From: Bacteroidota bacterium
Lineage (GTDB): Bacteria; Bacteroidota; Bacteroidia; Flavobacteriales_F; PHOS-HE28
Reading direction: 5' to 3'
Assembly: GCA_023412755.1 (NCBI GenBank)
Contig: JAEZCB010000162.1
Location: 1-13,331, forward strand
DNA length: 13,331 nucleotides
Part shown: positions 8,262 to 13,331 of the stretch, piece after piece
Numbering within the stretch: position 1 is the stretch's first letter
How the letters are laid out: each line of letters begins with the position of its first letter
The notes under the pieces: model-generated
Told to the model about the DNA's origin: nothing
What the model saw: the letters and a program-made list of their open reading frames with translations, nothing else
Database searches by the model: none
Position numbers and translations under genes: made by a program

Positions 8262-9012
8262 CAGGGCAATGATCACTGGTCTTCTCCCACCCTCGCACAT
8301 GCCTGTCCACTGCGGCTTTCTTCAGCCGCGGCACAAGCTGCGGGCTCAACAGGAAGTGATCGATCCGCAGCCCCGCATTGCGCCCATACGCATTGCGGAA
8401 ATAGTCGAAGAAGGTGTAGATCACCTCATCAGGGTACAGGTAGCGGATCGCATCGGTCCAGCCCTGGTCGATCAGCTTGAAGAACTCGGCACGTACTTCC
8501 GGCCGAAATAAAGCATCATCCACCCAGCGCTCCGGTTTGTAGACATCGATCTCTGTGGGCATCACATTGAAATCGCCCACCAGCATGGCAGGTCTGCCGG
8601 TCTTCATCAGTTGCTGTGCGTGCTTCCGCAGCCGCTCGAACCAGCGCATCTTGAAGTCGAACTTCGGGCCAGGTGCAGGGTTCCCGTTCGGAAGATAAAG
8701 GCAGGCGATGGTGATGCCGTCCACCACGGCCTCCAGGTACCGGCTGTGCAGGTCCTCTGGATCGCCCGGGAGCTCACGCGTCACCTCCTCGGCTTTTCGC
8801 CCGCGCGTAAGGATGGCCACTCCGTTCCAACTTTTCTGGCCGTGCCAGATGGCTTCGTAGCCGAGGGCATTGATCGCCTGCAGGGGAAATTTCTCGTTCG
8901 GCGCCTTCAGTTCCTGCAGGCAGGCCACATCGGGCTTTGTTTCCTCCAGCCATTTAAGGAGTACGGGCAGCCGGCCATTCACTCCGTTCACATTGTATGT
9001 AGCGATACGCAT
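8242..9012 (-). CDS. xth: Exodeoxyribonuclease III (AP endonuclease family)
   Basis: This DNA repair nuclease cleaves 5' of abasic sites and degrades duplex DNA 3' to 5' in the cytoplasm. Its 256 residues match the ExoA/XthA length. Active-site motifs in order are TYNVNG at 5-10 (Asn7), LQELK at 32-36 (Glu34, metal), LYLPNGNP at 105-112 (Tyr106), GDFNV at 146-150 (Asp147, Asn149), RIDHFLLS at 216-223 (Asp218) and TSDHCPV at 245-251 (Asp247, His248). All are present, so activity is expected. The ATG at 9010-9012 begins the first beta strand. The open frame continues 76 codons upstream over the neighbouring gene, but that part is antisense-like, low in sense and rejected. The gene follows the MpaB-like gene by 23 bp, so the two are probably cotranscribed. 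Confidence 0.95.
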   Translation of the reverse strand: MRIATYNVNGVNGRLPVLLKWLEETKPDVACLQELKAPNEKFPLQAINALGYEAIWHGQKSWNGVAILTRGRKAEEVTRELPGDPEDLHSRYLEAVVDGITIACLYLPNGNPAPGPKFDFKMRWFERLRKHAQQLMKTGRPAMLVGDFNVMPTEIDVYKPERWVDDALFRPEVRAEFFKLIDQGWTDAIRYLYPDEVIYTFFDYFRNAYGRNAGLRIDHFLLSPQLVPRLKKAAVDRHVRGWEKTSDHCPVWLEIQ

Positions 9013-9035
9013 AGGATGCCAAGGTATGCATGGCC

Positions 9036-9806
9036 TTATGCCACCCTCACATCCAGAGCCTGGATCTCTTCCCGATATTCCGCAGGCAAGATCAAGTTCT
9101 TCAAGGGCCGATCCAGCTTCAGCGTACGCATCATCTTGTATGTGTGGATCAGCACCTTGAACAGCGAACGCTTCCCCAGACCCAACAACTGGCGCACATG
9201 TTCCGGCAGAAGTAGACCTTGCACCCCCGTTAGGATCCAATAGCGCAAGGCGCCAAGGTGCTTTCTGTATTGCAGGTAAAGGTCATTGGTAAAGCCGCTG
9301 CGTTGCAGATCGTTCACCAGATGTTGTTGTCGCATATGTCTCCATTGCTCCAGATCCGCAGGCATGGCCGGGATCCCCATTTTTATGCCCACGCGTAGGA
9401 ATACGCTCCAGACCTCCTCTTTTTCCACCTCATCTAACCGGCGCTCCAGCAACTCAAATGACCGTATGGAATAGTCGATCAGCATGAAGAGCACATCCCG
9501 GTAGGCCCAGTCGGGGATCTTCATTCCCCGCTTTGCCTCGACCCCGGAATGGATGGCGGTGATGGTGTCGATCGCCCGTAGCGCCACCTCATTTTCCGCG
9601 AACACGATCTTCCGGGCGTATGCAACGGTGGAGAAAAGTCGGCCAAGCGGATCGGCAGGGAGGCGGCCTGTGAAGTAAAGCCAGTCCACGGCTTTGTTCA
9701 GTGCGAACTCCACCGCAGCGCCAGCGAAGATCAGGAGAACAGTGTCGCCATTCCCCCAGATCCGACGCACGATGGACCGTTGATCCACAAAGTATGCCGG
9801 TGCCAT
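9036..9806 (-). CDS. MpaB/DUF2236-type putative haem oxygenase
   Basis: The 256 residues fit the MpaB/DUF2236 family, which includes fungal MpaB and the rubber oxygenase Lcp, where characterised members are b-type haem oxygenases. The N-terminal RRIWGNGDTVLLIFAGAAVEFALN matches the family opening. RLFSTVAYARKIVFA follows, in which Arg56 and Thr60 occupy the family Arg-x3-Thr positions. ITAIHSGVEA carries His86, the likely equivalent of the haem-ligand histidine. The next segment, usually containing Trp-Val-His, reads FMLIDYSIRSFELL, so that second histidine is absent. The C-terminal half is helical. There is no signal peptide, although two hydrophobic stretches near residues 22-35 and 105-118 may associate with a membrane. 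The substrate is unknown. The start ATG at 9804-9806 follows an AT-rich stretch on the minus strand. Confidence 0.75.
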   Translation of the reverse strand: MAPAYFVDQRSIVRRIWGNGDTVLLIFAGAAVEFALNKAVDWLYFTGRLPADPLGRLFSTVAYARKIVFAENEVALRAIDTITAIHSGVEAKRGMKIPDWAYRDVLFMLIDYSIRSFELLERRLDEVEKEEVWSVFLRVGIKMGIPAMPADLEQWRHMRQQHLVNDLQRSGFTNDLYLQYRKHLGALRYWILTGVQGLLLPEHVRQLLGLGKRSLFKVLIHTYKMMRTLKLDRPLKNLILPAEYREEIQALDVRVA

Positions 9807-9815
9807 TTCCTTTAT

Positions 9816-9844
9816 CTTATTTAACCGAAAGTGATGTGAGCAAA
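9816..9844 (-). promoter_or_regulatory. Weak candidate promoter of the MpaB-like gene, containing an ArsR half-site
   Basis: Minus-strand TTTG (9841-9844), a 17-bp spacer and TAAATAAG (9816-9823) form a poor match to TTTG/TAnnTTTG just before the ATG at 9806. The AT-rich stretch contains CGGTTAAATA (9818-9827), identical to ten bases of the ArsR operator region at 10727-10736. Confidence 0.2.
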
Positions 9845-9877
9845 TTGTGAGCTGGTCATGAAGGGGTTGATGAACAG

Positions 9878-10054
9878 TTACTTGCGATCAGCGGGCCGTG
9901 ATCGGTAGAGGGTGATGAAGAACCAGCCGGTTCCGATCAGGACCAGTAGAAGCGGTAGGGCGCCAGGCTCACTTTCAACATTGATCATGTAGATCATGAG
10001 GAAGAGACCAGCGAGGATCATTGTGATGGGCAGAAAGGATCGAAGATGTAGCAT
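9878..10054 (-). CDS. Small two-helix membrane protein, unknown function
   Basis: The start at 10054 gives 58 residues with two predicted membrane helices: about 9-24 (PITMILAGLFLMIYMI) and about 31-50 (ALPLLLVLIGTGWFFITLYR). They are joined by a short acidic loop (NVESEPG) and followed by a basic tail (RSRPADRK) that probably sits in the cytoplasm. The open frame runs further upstream to 10213, but that part is Pro/Arg/Ser-rich, overlaps the neighbouring gene and has no protein character. It lies 19 bp behind the other small membrane protein on the same strand, so the two likely form a pair. I do not recognise the family. A gene this short could be spurious, but the clean hydrophobic pattern argues for a real product. 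Confidence 0.55.
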   Translation of the reverse strand: MLHLRSFLPITMILAGLFLMIYMINVESEPGALPLLLVLIGTGWFFITLYRSRPADRK

Positions 10055-10073
10055 CAGTTGTGCAGGATCAAGG

Positions 10074-10292
10074 TCATTGGGTGACAGGTTCCATCTGGGA
10101 GGCCGCTTTGCGGAAGAGCGTGGCGGCCCCGATCCACAGGAGAATGAAGAACAGGTTGGCTCCAAGGATGGTGGCCATGGGTTCCTCTGTGATCGCACCA
10201 CTCGCGAGAGCATACACAGTGATCAGCAACTGCAGGATGGCAGTGATCAGCATGGCCGTGGCCATCCCTTTCGCCCTATAACCCGCGGCCAC
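10074..10292 (-). CDS. Small two-helix membrane protein, unknown function
   Basis: A 72-residue product starting at GTG 10290-10292, or possibly at ATG 10263-10265 (residue 10). A basic N-terminus (YRAKG) is followed by two membrane helices, about 11-32 (ATAMLITAILQLLITVYALAS) and about 38-58 (PMATILGANLFFILLWIGAATL). The end is short and polar. The frame stays open upstream of the GTG to 10334 and reads GGKLSGCVAAGY with no ATG. The original 5' end may therefore have been lost at a rearrangement near 10300, where a 5'-truncated plus-strand gene begins. I do not recognise the family. It is probably cotranscribed with the 58-residue membrane protein. Confidence 0.55.
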   Translation of the reverse strand: MAAGYRAKGMATAMLITAILQLLITVYALASGAITEEPMATILGANLFFILLWIGAATLFRKAASQMEPVTQ

Positions 10293-10303
10293 ACATCCGC
10301 TGA

Positions 10304-10594
10304 GCTTCCCTCCCAGCGCAAAGTGCCCAGGCCGTTATTCGATTCTCCTTTAAGGAAGCTCCTACAGAGCAACGCGCATATCAACTTGGCGGCGATGCAC
10401 CCGCTGCCTCAATGACCATTGATGGAGGGAAGTTCCCGGATCTTCGGATCGATAGCGGCGAGTTGACGATCACTGAGGTGAACAATGAGTATGTCGCAGG
10501 CCGCACTGAATTCATTGTGCTTTCCAAGGATGTCAACGGCGAGCGGAGAAAGTTCCAGACCCAGGGTTCGTTCCGCACCGCGGTCAGGCGATGA
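10304..10594 (+). pseudogene. 3' remnant of a gene for an exported beta-rich protein
   Basis: The frame is open from just after TGA 10301-10303 to TGA 10592-10594, giving about 96 residues that read like real protein. Segments include AVIRFSFKEAPTEQRAYQLG, MTIDGGKFPDLRIDSGELTI, then EYVAGRTEFIVL and a final GERRKFQTQGSF. This strand pattern, with a Gly-rich turn and an ITEVNNEYVAGRTEF-like step, resembles the C-terminal half of small Bacteroidota lipoproteins. There is no signal peptide, no lipobox and no start codon before the internal ATG at 10412, so the 5' part appears missing. The 60-residue version from 10412 could be translated, but it would start inside a beta strand. The family is not identified. 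It faces away from the minus-strand small membrane genes, head to head. Confidence 0.5.
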
Positions 10595-10673
10595 TATACA
10601 GGTGGCTTCTCTAGCGGCATAAGCAAAGCCAAGTACAGAAGGGCCGCTCCTGCATTATCCATTTGACCAATTG

Positions 10674-10707
10674 ACGATCGTAGGCTTTCCTACTATGGGG
10701 CGATCGT
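10674..10707. repeat. Nested inverted repeat upstream of the arsR promoter
   Basis: The outer arms ACGATCG (10674-10680) and CGATCGT (10701-10707) are perfect complements. Inside them, GTAGG (10680-10684) and CCTAC (10689-10693) pair around a CTTT loop. It ends 4 bp before the -33 element of the arsR promoter. There is no U-tract, so a regulatory or structural role is as likely as termination. Confidence 0.4.
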
Positions 10708-10710
10708 GAT

Positions 10711-10742
10711 TTTGCATTTAACCACTCGGTTAAATACATTTG
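10711..10742 (+). promoter_or_regulatory. Bacteroidota-type promoter of the arsR cassette
   Basis: TTTG (10711-10714), a 20-bp spacer and TACATTTG (10735-10742) match the Bacteroidota consensus TTTG/TAnnTTTG at every fixed position and with canonical spacing. Transcription should begin only a few bases before the ATG at 10754, giving a very short leader. It also shows that the earlier in-frame ATG at 10706 is not used. Confidence 0.7.
10716..10735. promoter_or_regulatory. Predicted ArsR operator (perfect 8-4-8 palindrome)
   Basis: ATTTAACC-ACTC-GGTTAAAT is a perfect inverted repeat with 8-bp arms and a 4-bp centre. It fills the spacer between the -33 and -7 elements, so a dimer bound here would block the polymerase. 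Size and AT-rich arms suit a winged-helix ArsR dimer. Binding by the downstream ArsR protein is inferred from position. Confidence 0.65.
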
Positions 10743-10753
10743 TCCCCGAAGCC

Positions 10754-11128
10754 ATGACAGCCGACCGCCTCTCAGCCACCTTCCACGCGCTCGCCGATCC
10801 CACCCGGCGCGCGATCCTTGCGAGGCTATCGTCAGGTGAAGCTTCGGTGAACGATCTGGCCGCACCCTTCGACATGAGCCTGCCGGCGATCAGCAAACAT
10901 TTGAAGGTGCTGGAAGGGGCGGGACTGATCAGCCGCACGAAAGAGGCGCAGTACAGGCCCTGCAAATTGGAAGCGCAGCCGTTGCAGGAAGCCAATGCAT
11001 GGGTTGAACAGTATCGCAAATTCTGGGAGGCCAGCTTCGATCGACTGGATGCGTATCTGCAGGCGTTGCAGGCGAAGGAGAAAAAGGTTTCCACAAAAGG
11101 ATCAAAGAAAAAAAACCGCAAAACCTGA
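10754..11128 (+). CDS. ArsR/SmtB-family transcriptional regulator
   Basis: A 124-residue winged-helix DNA-binding protein, probably the autorepressor of the following genes. It starts with the usual FHALADPTRRAILARL helix (10-25). Then come SVNDLAAPFDMS, the recognition helix LPAISKHLKVLEGAGLI (43-59) and the wing SRTKEAQYRPCKLE. A C-terminal dimerisation helix (LQEANAWVEQYRKFWEASFDRLDAYL) follows, then a lysine-rich tail. The metal-binding ELCVCDL motif of ArsR/SmtB sensors is absent, and the only cysteine is Cys70. This places it in the non-metal ArsR branch commonly linked to SRPBCC/AHSA1 genes. The start at 10754 lies just behind a strong promoter; a longer frame from 10706 would begin upstream of it. 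The next gene begins 6 bp after the stop. Confidence 0.93.
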   Translation: MTADRLSATFHALADPTRRAILARLSSGEASVNDLAAPFDMSLPAISKHLKVLEGAGLISRTKEAQYRPCKLEAQPLQEANAWVEQYRKFWEASFDRLDAYLQALQAKEKKVSTKGSKKKNRKT

Positions 11129-11134
11129 TAACAA

Positions 11135-11575
11135 ATGGCAGCTGTTCATCCATACCTGATGTTCAAAACGAATTGTAAGGAAGCTTTCGACCATTATAAG
11201 ACCGTCTTCGGCGGCGAATTCGAGAGTGTGATCCATTTCAAGGATATGCCCATGGGCGAGGAGCCCGTGCCGGAACATGTCGCCGATCTGATCATGCACA
11301 TCGCACTTCCGCTGGGCAACGGCCACATGATCATGGGCAGTGATAGTCCGGAAGGCTTCGCGCCAAAGCTCACTCCCGGCAACACCGTTAACCTCTCTGT
11401 GCTGGTGAATTCACGCGAAGAAGCCGATCGCATCCACGCCGGACTTGCTGAAGGCGGAAGAGTGAAAGAGCCCATGGCCGATGCCCCGTGGGGCGATTAT
11501 TTCGGCATGCTCACCGATCGTTTCGGCATCGATTGGATGGTGAGTTTCGATCCGACCGGGAAGTACAAGGGATGA
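11135..11575 (+). CDS. VOC-superfamily PhnB-like protein
   Basis: A 146-residue PhnB-like member of the vicinal oxygen chelate (glyoxalase/bleomycin resistance) superfamily. Characteristic segments are HPYLMFKTNCKEAFDHYKTV, with paired beta-alpha modules (FGGEFESVIHF), the central HMIMGSDSP and the C-terminal PWGDYFGMLTDRFGIDWMVS. PhnB-like proteins are often annotated as demethylubiquinone methyltransferase-like, but they have no SAM motif and their reaction is unknown. The conserved aromatic and acidic residues of the small-molecule pocket are present. It begins 6 bp behind arsR, so cotranscription is nearly certain. PhnB-like and AHSA1 proteins are repeatedly found with this type of ArsR regulator, which suggests a shared small-molecule or stress role. 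Confidence 0.9.
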   Translation: MAAVHPYLMFKTNCKEAFDHYKTVFGGEFESVIHFKDMPMGEEPVPEHVADLIMHIALPLGNGHMIMGSDSPEGFAPKLTPGNTVNLSVLVNSREEADRIHAGLAEGGRVKEPMADAPWGDYFGMLTDRFGIDWMVSFDPTGKYKG

Positions 11576-11585
11576 AGGAACTATC

Positions 11586-11625
11586 ATCAGCTAATCAGCA
11601 CATCAAACAATCAACTGATCATCCT
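11586..11625 (+). repeat. Five phased 8-bp ATCA units before the SRPBCC fusion gene
   Basis: ATCA occurs at 11586, 11594, 11602, 11610 and 11618, exactly 8 bp apart. The units are ATCAGCTA, ATCAGCAC, ATCAAACA, ATCAACTG and ATCATCCT. The array fills most of the 54-bp gap after the PhnB-like gene and ends 4 bp before the next ATG. Confidence 0.6.
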
Positions 11626-11629
11626 CCCC

Positions 11630-12661
11630 ATGCTAAAAAAGATCCTCCTCGGCCTCGGCGCCATCATCGCGATCATACTGATCGTAGCCGCTTTTCAACC
11701 ATCGACCTACCGCGTCGAACGCACCGCCACCATCGATCATCCACCAAGTGTGGTATACGCTCACCTCAATGATTTCCACCATTGGCAGAAATTCAACCCG
11801 TTCCCTGATCCCGATCCCCACGTGCAACTCACATACGATGGTGCACCAGCTGGAGAGGGCGCCATCTACAAGTGGCAAGGCAACGCTGAGGTGGGCAAAG
11901 GCCAGATGACGATCACGGAGAGCAAGCCCAATGAGCACATCCAGATCGCCATGCATTTCATGGAACCCTTCGAAGGCCACGCCACCACGCACTTCAACAT
12001 GAAGCCCGATGCCAACGGCACCGAGCTCACATGGGCCATGGAAGGAGAGAACAAGTATGTCGGCAAGATCATGTGCCTGTTCATGGACATGGACAAGATG
12101 ATCGGCGAACAATTCGAGAAAGGCCTTGCGCGGATGAACGGATTCACATCAACAGAACAACTGGCCAATAATCCCGACGAGGACATCAAGATCATACGCG
12201 AATTCAGCGCACCACGCGAAGCCGTTTGGAACGCATGGACGAAGCCCGATCAGATGATGCAATGGTGGGCACCCAACGGTTACACCTGCCCCGTGGCGAA
12301 GATGGATGTGCGCGATGGTGGCAAGTATCATGCGGCGATGCGCTCCGAAAAAGGCGAGATGCACTGGAGCACCGGCACCTACAAGGAGATCAAGCCCTTG
12401 CAGCGCATGGTCATCACCGATCACTTCGCCGATGAACAAGGGAACATCATTAAAGCCGAAAGCGCTGGAATGCCCGGTAACTGGCCCGATACGCTCATGG
12501 TCACCGTCACTTTCGAAGAGGCCGCAAACGGCACACGAATGACCATGAAGCATGAAGGTGTTCCCGCTGAAATGCGCGCCATGTGCGCACAAGGTTGGCA
12601 CGAGTGCTTCGACAAAATGGCGGCATTGGTCGAACCAAAGCAAACGATCGCGAAGCGGTGA
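11630..12661 (+). CDS. Membrane-anchored double SRPBCC protein (polyketide-cyclase-like plus AHSA1 domain)
   Basis: A 343-residue fusion. An N-terminal membrane helix (about 4-22, KILLGLGAIIAIILIVAAF) is followed by a first SRPBCC domain (about 26-170). Signs of this are YRVERTATIDHPPSVVYAHL, then DFHHWQKFNPF and LTWAMEGENKY. After a short acidic linker (about 171-184) comes a second domain of AHSA1 type (about 185-335): IIREFSAPREAVWNAWT, QWWAPNGYTC, then WSTGTYKEIKP and the closing GWHECFDKMAALV helix. SRPBCC folds hold a deep hydrophobic ligand pocket, and AHSA1-like bacterial proteins have no proven reaction. The two halves are normally separate genes, so this looks like a fusion of adjacent operon members. 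If the helix is a true anchor, both domains share one side of the membrane. No frameshift is visible at the junction. Confidence 0.88.
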   Translation: MLKKILLGLGAIIAIILIVAAFQPSTYRVERTATIDHPPSVVYAHLNDFHHWQKFNPFPDPDPHVQLTYDGAPAGEGAIYKWQGNAEVGKGQMTITESKPNEHIQIAMHFMEPFEGHATTHFNMKPDANGTELTWAMEGENKYVGKIMCLFMDMDKMIGEQFEKGLARMNGFTSTEQLANNPDEDIKIIREFSAPREAVWNAWTKPDQMMQWWAPNGYTCPVAKMDVRDGGKYHAAMRSEKGEMHWSTGTYKEIKPLQRMVITDHFADEQGNIIKAESAGMPGNWPDTLMVTVTFEEAANGTRMTMKHEGVPAEMRAMCAQGWHECFDKMAALVEPKQTIAKR

Positions 12662-12665
12662 TGAG

Positions 12666-12699
12666 CCTCGGCAGGGTCTCTCGAAGAGGACCCTCCCGC
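12666..12699. repeat. Hairpin-forming 34-bp repeat, copy 1
   Basis: It differs from copy 2 at 3 of 34 positions. AGGGTC and GACCCT pair across a TCT-CGA-AGA tip with one unpaired G, giving a strong GC-rich hairpin right after the stop of the SRPBCC fusion gene. No U-tract follows. Confidence 0.6.
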
Positions 12700-12730
12700 A
12701 TGAGTGGCCGAAACCTCGGCAGGGTCGAAA

Positions 12731-12764
12731 CCTCGGCCGGGTCTCTCGCAGAGGACCCTGCCGC
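12731..12764. repeat. Hairpin-forming 34-bp repeat, copy 2
   Basis: Second copy of the same element. Here GGC/GCC, GGGTC/GACCC and TCT/AGA pair around CGC, making a longer stem than in copy 1. A third, partial copy (12714-12726) lies between them, and the 17 bp at 12710-12726 is tandemly repeated at 12727-12743 with one mismatch. Confidence 0.6.
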
Positions 12765-12783
12765 CACAGAGTGATCGCAACCG

Positions 12784-12824
12784 CCTCAACCCCTCAACCG
12801 CCTCAACTCCTCAACTGCCTCAAC
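12784..12824 (+). repeat. Five CCTCAAC units spaced alternately 8 and 9 bp
   Basis: CCTCAAC is exact at 12784, 12792, 12801, 12809 and 12818, giving a 17-bp higher-order period. The array ends 19 bp before the ATG of the last AHSA1 gene, much like the ATCA array before the fusion gene. Confidence 0.65.
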
Positions 12825-12843
12825 TATTCAGTCTCATTTCTAA

Positions 12844-13329
12844 ATGAAAGATCCCATCAACATCCTCGAACCCGCGATCGATACGCATGATCGGGAAGCC
12901 ACCTTCACACGCTGGTTCAATGCTCCACGAGAACTCGTCTACGAAGCCTTCACCGACCCGAAACACGTGGTGCAGTGGTGGGGACCCACAGGCTTCACTA
13001 CGACAAACCATGTCATGGAGGTGCGCGTGGGCGGCATGCGGCGTTACACCATGCACGCACCGGATGGAAAGGACTACCACGACCGCATCGTCTTCCTCGA
13101 AGTGAAGCCGCCCGAGAAACTCGTCTACGAGCACGGCGAGGACATCGAGGACGATCCGATGCGCTTCCACGTCACCGTCACATTCGAGAGCGCGAAGGGT
13201 GGCACATTGCTCACCATGCGCATGCTCTTCGCCAGCGCCGCACAGTGGCAGGAAGTACGCAAACACGCCGAGCCGGGCCATGCGCAAACGATGGACAGGT
13301 TGGAGAAATTCCTAGCGAGCATGCAATGA
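12844..13329 (+). CDS. SRPBCC/AHSA1-domain protein
   Basis: A 161-residue single-domain START-like protein of the AHSA1 type, complete within the window (stop 13327-13329). The family opening is clear (REATFTRWFNAPRELVYEAF), followed by QWWGPTGFTTTNHVMEVRVG, then the strand block GMRRYTMHAPDGKDYHDRIV and EVKPPEKLVYEH. It ends with FHVTVTFES, TLLTMRM and a long C-terminal helix (AQTMDRLEKFLASM). Bacterial AHSA1-like proteins are soluble, probably bind a hydrophobic ligand, and have no established reaction; the Hsp90 link in the name comes from eukaryotic Aha1. It resembles the second domain of the preceding fusion and may be a paralogue. A 182-bp gap full of repeats separates the two, so cotranscription is less certain than for the earlier genes. 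Confidence 0.9.
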   Translation: MKDPINILEPAIDTHDREATFTRWFNAPRELVYEAFTDPKHVVQWWGPTGFTTTNHVMEVRVGGMRRYTMHAPDGKDYHDRIVFLEVKPPEKLVYEHGEDIEDDPMRFHVTVTFESAKGGTLLTMRMLFASAAQWQEVRKHAEPGHAQTMDRLEKFLASMQ

Positions 13330-13331
13330 AG

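Noticed and set aside
9013..9240. N-terminal extension of exonuclease III by 76 codons
   Set aside because: The extension overlaps the 3' end of the MpaB-like gene, reads as low-sense Gly/Ala/Ser sequence, and the ATG at 9012 begins exactly at the conserved first strand.
10706..10753. Upstream ATG for arsR giving a 140-residue protein
   Set aside because: It lies upstream of the promoter and operator, so it could not be on the transcript, and the added residues are outside the ArsR fold.
12784..12824. CCTCAAC array as a CRISPR array
   Set aside because: Units are 7 bp with 1-2 bp spacers, far too small, and no cas gene is nearby.

Overview
The window looks like part of a Bacteroidota chromosome, most likely an environmental Flavobacteriales-type lineage of moderate to high GC content. 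The evidence is a large secreted protein with a C-terminal type IX secretion (Por) sorting domain, a PASTA protein near Ddl and an RluD-type pseudouridine synthase (a neighbourhood I recall from Bacteroidota), an almost complete lack of Shine-Dalgarno sequences, and one excellent Bacteroidota-type promoter (TTTG-N20-TAcaTTTG). No rRNA, tRNA, CRISPR array, transposase or phage gene was seen. This is ordinary chromosome with a few decayed or rearranged patches.

Layout. 1-265: 3' end of a class I methyltransferase. 254-1252 (minus): D-alanine-D-alanine ligase, tail-to-tail with it. 1406-5566 (plus): three tightly packed genes, a membrane-anchored three-PASTA protein, a T9SS cargo protein and an RluD-like synthase, with overlapping junctions that suggest one transcript. 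5604-6582: one decayed gene, readable only by switching frame four times and passing one nonsense codon. 6636-7577: FkbM-family methyltransferase. 7646-10292 (minus): a secreted lipocalin-like protein, exonuclease III, an MpaB/DUF2236-type putative haem oxygenase and two small two-helix membrane proteins. 10304-10594 (plus): the 3' remnant of a gene without a start. 10711-13329 (plus): a regulated cassette of ArsR-family repressor, PhnB-like VOC protein, a membrane-anchored double SRPBCC/AHSA1 fusion and a single AHSA1 protein.

The ArsR cassette is the most interesting part. Its promoter spacer is filled exactly by a perfect 8-4-8 palindrome (ATTTAACC-ACTC-GGTTAAAT), which predicts negative autoregulation of the whole cassette. 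Both SRPBCC genes are preceded by short phased repeat arrays (an 8-bp ATCA array and an 8/9-bp CCTCAAC array). The gap between the two SRPBCC genes also holds two hairpin-forming 34-bp repeats. No completely new system is evident; ArsR-SRPBCC linkage is a known theme, but the local architecture deserves a second look.
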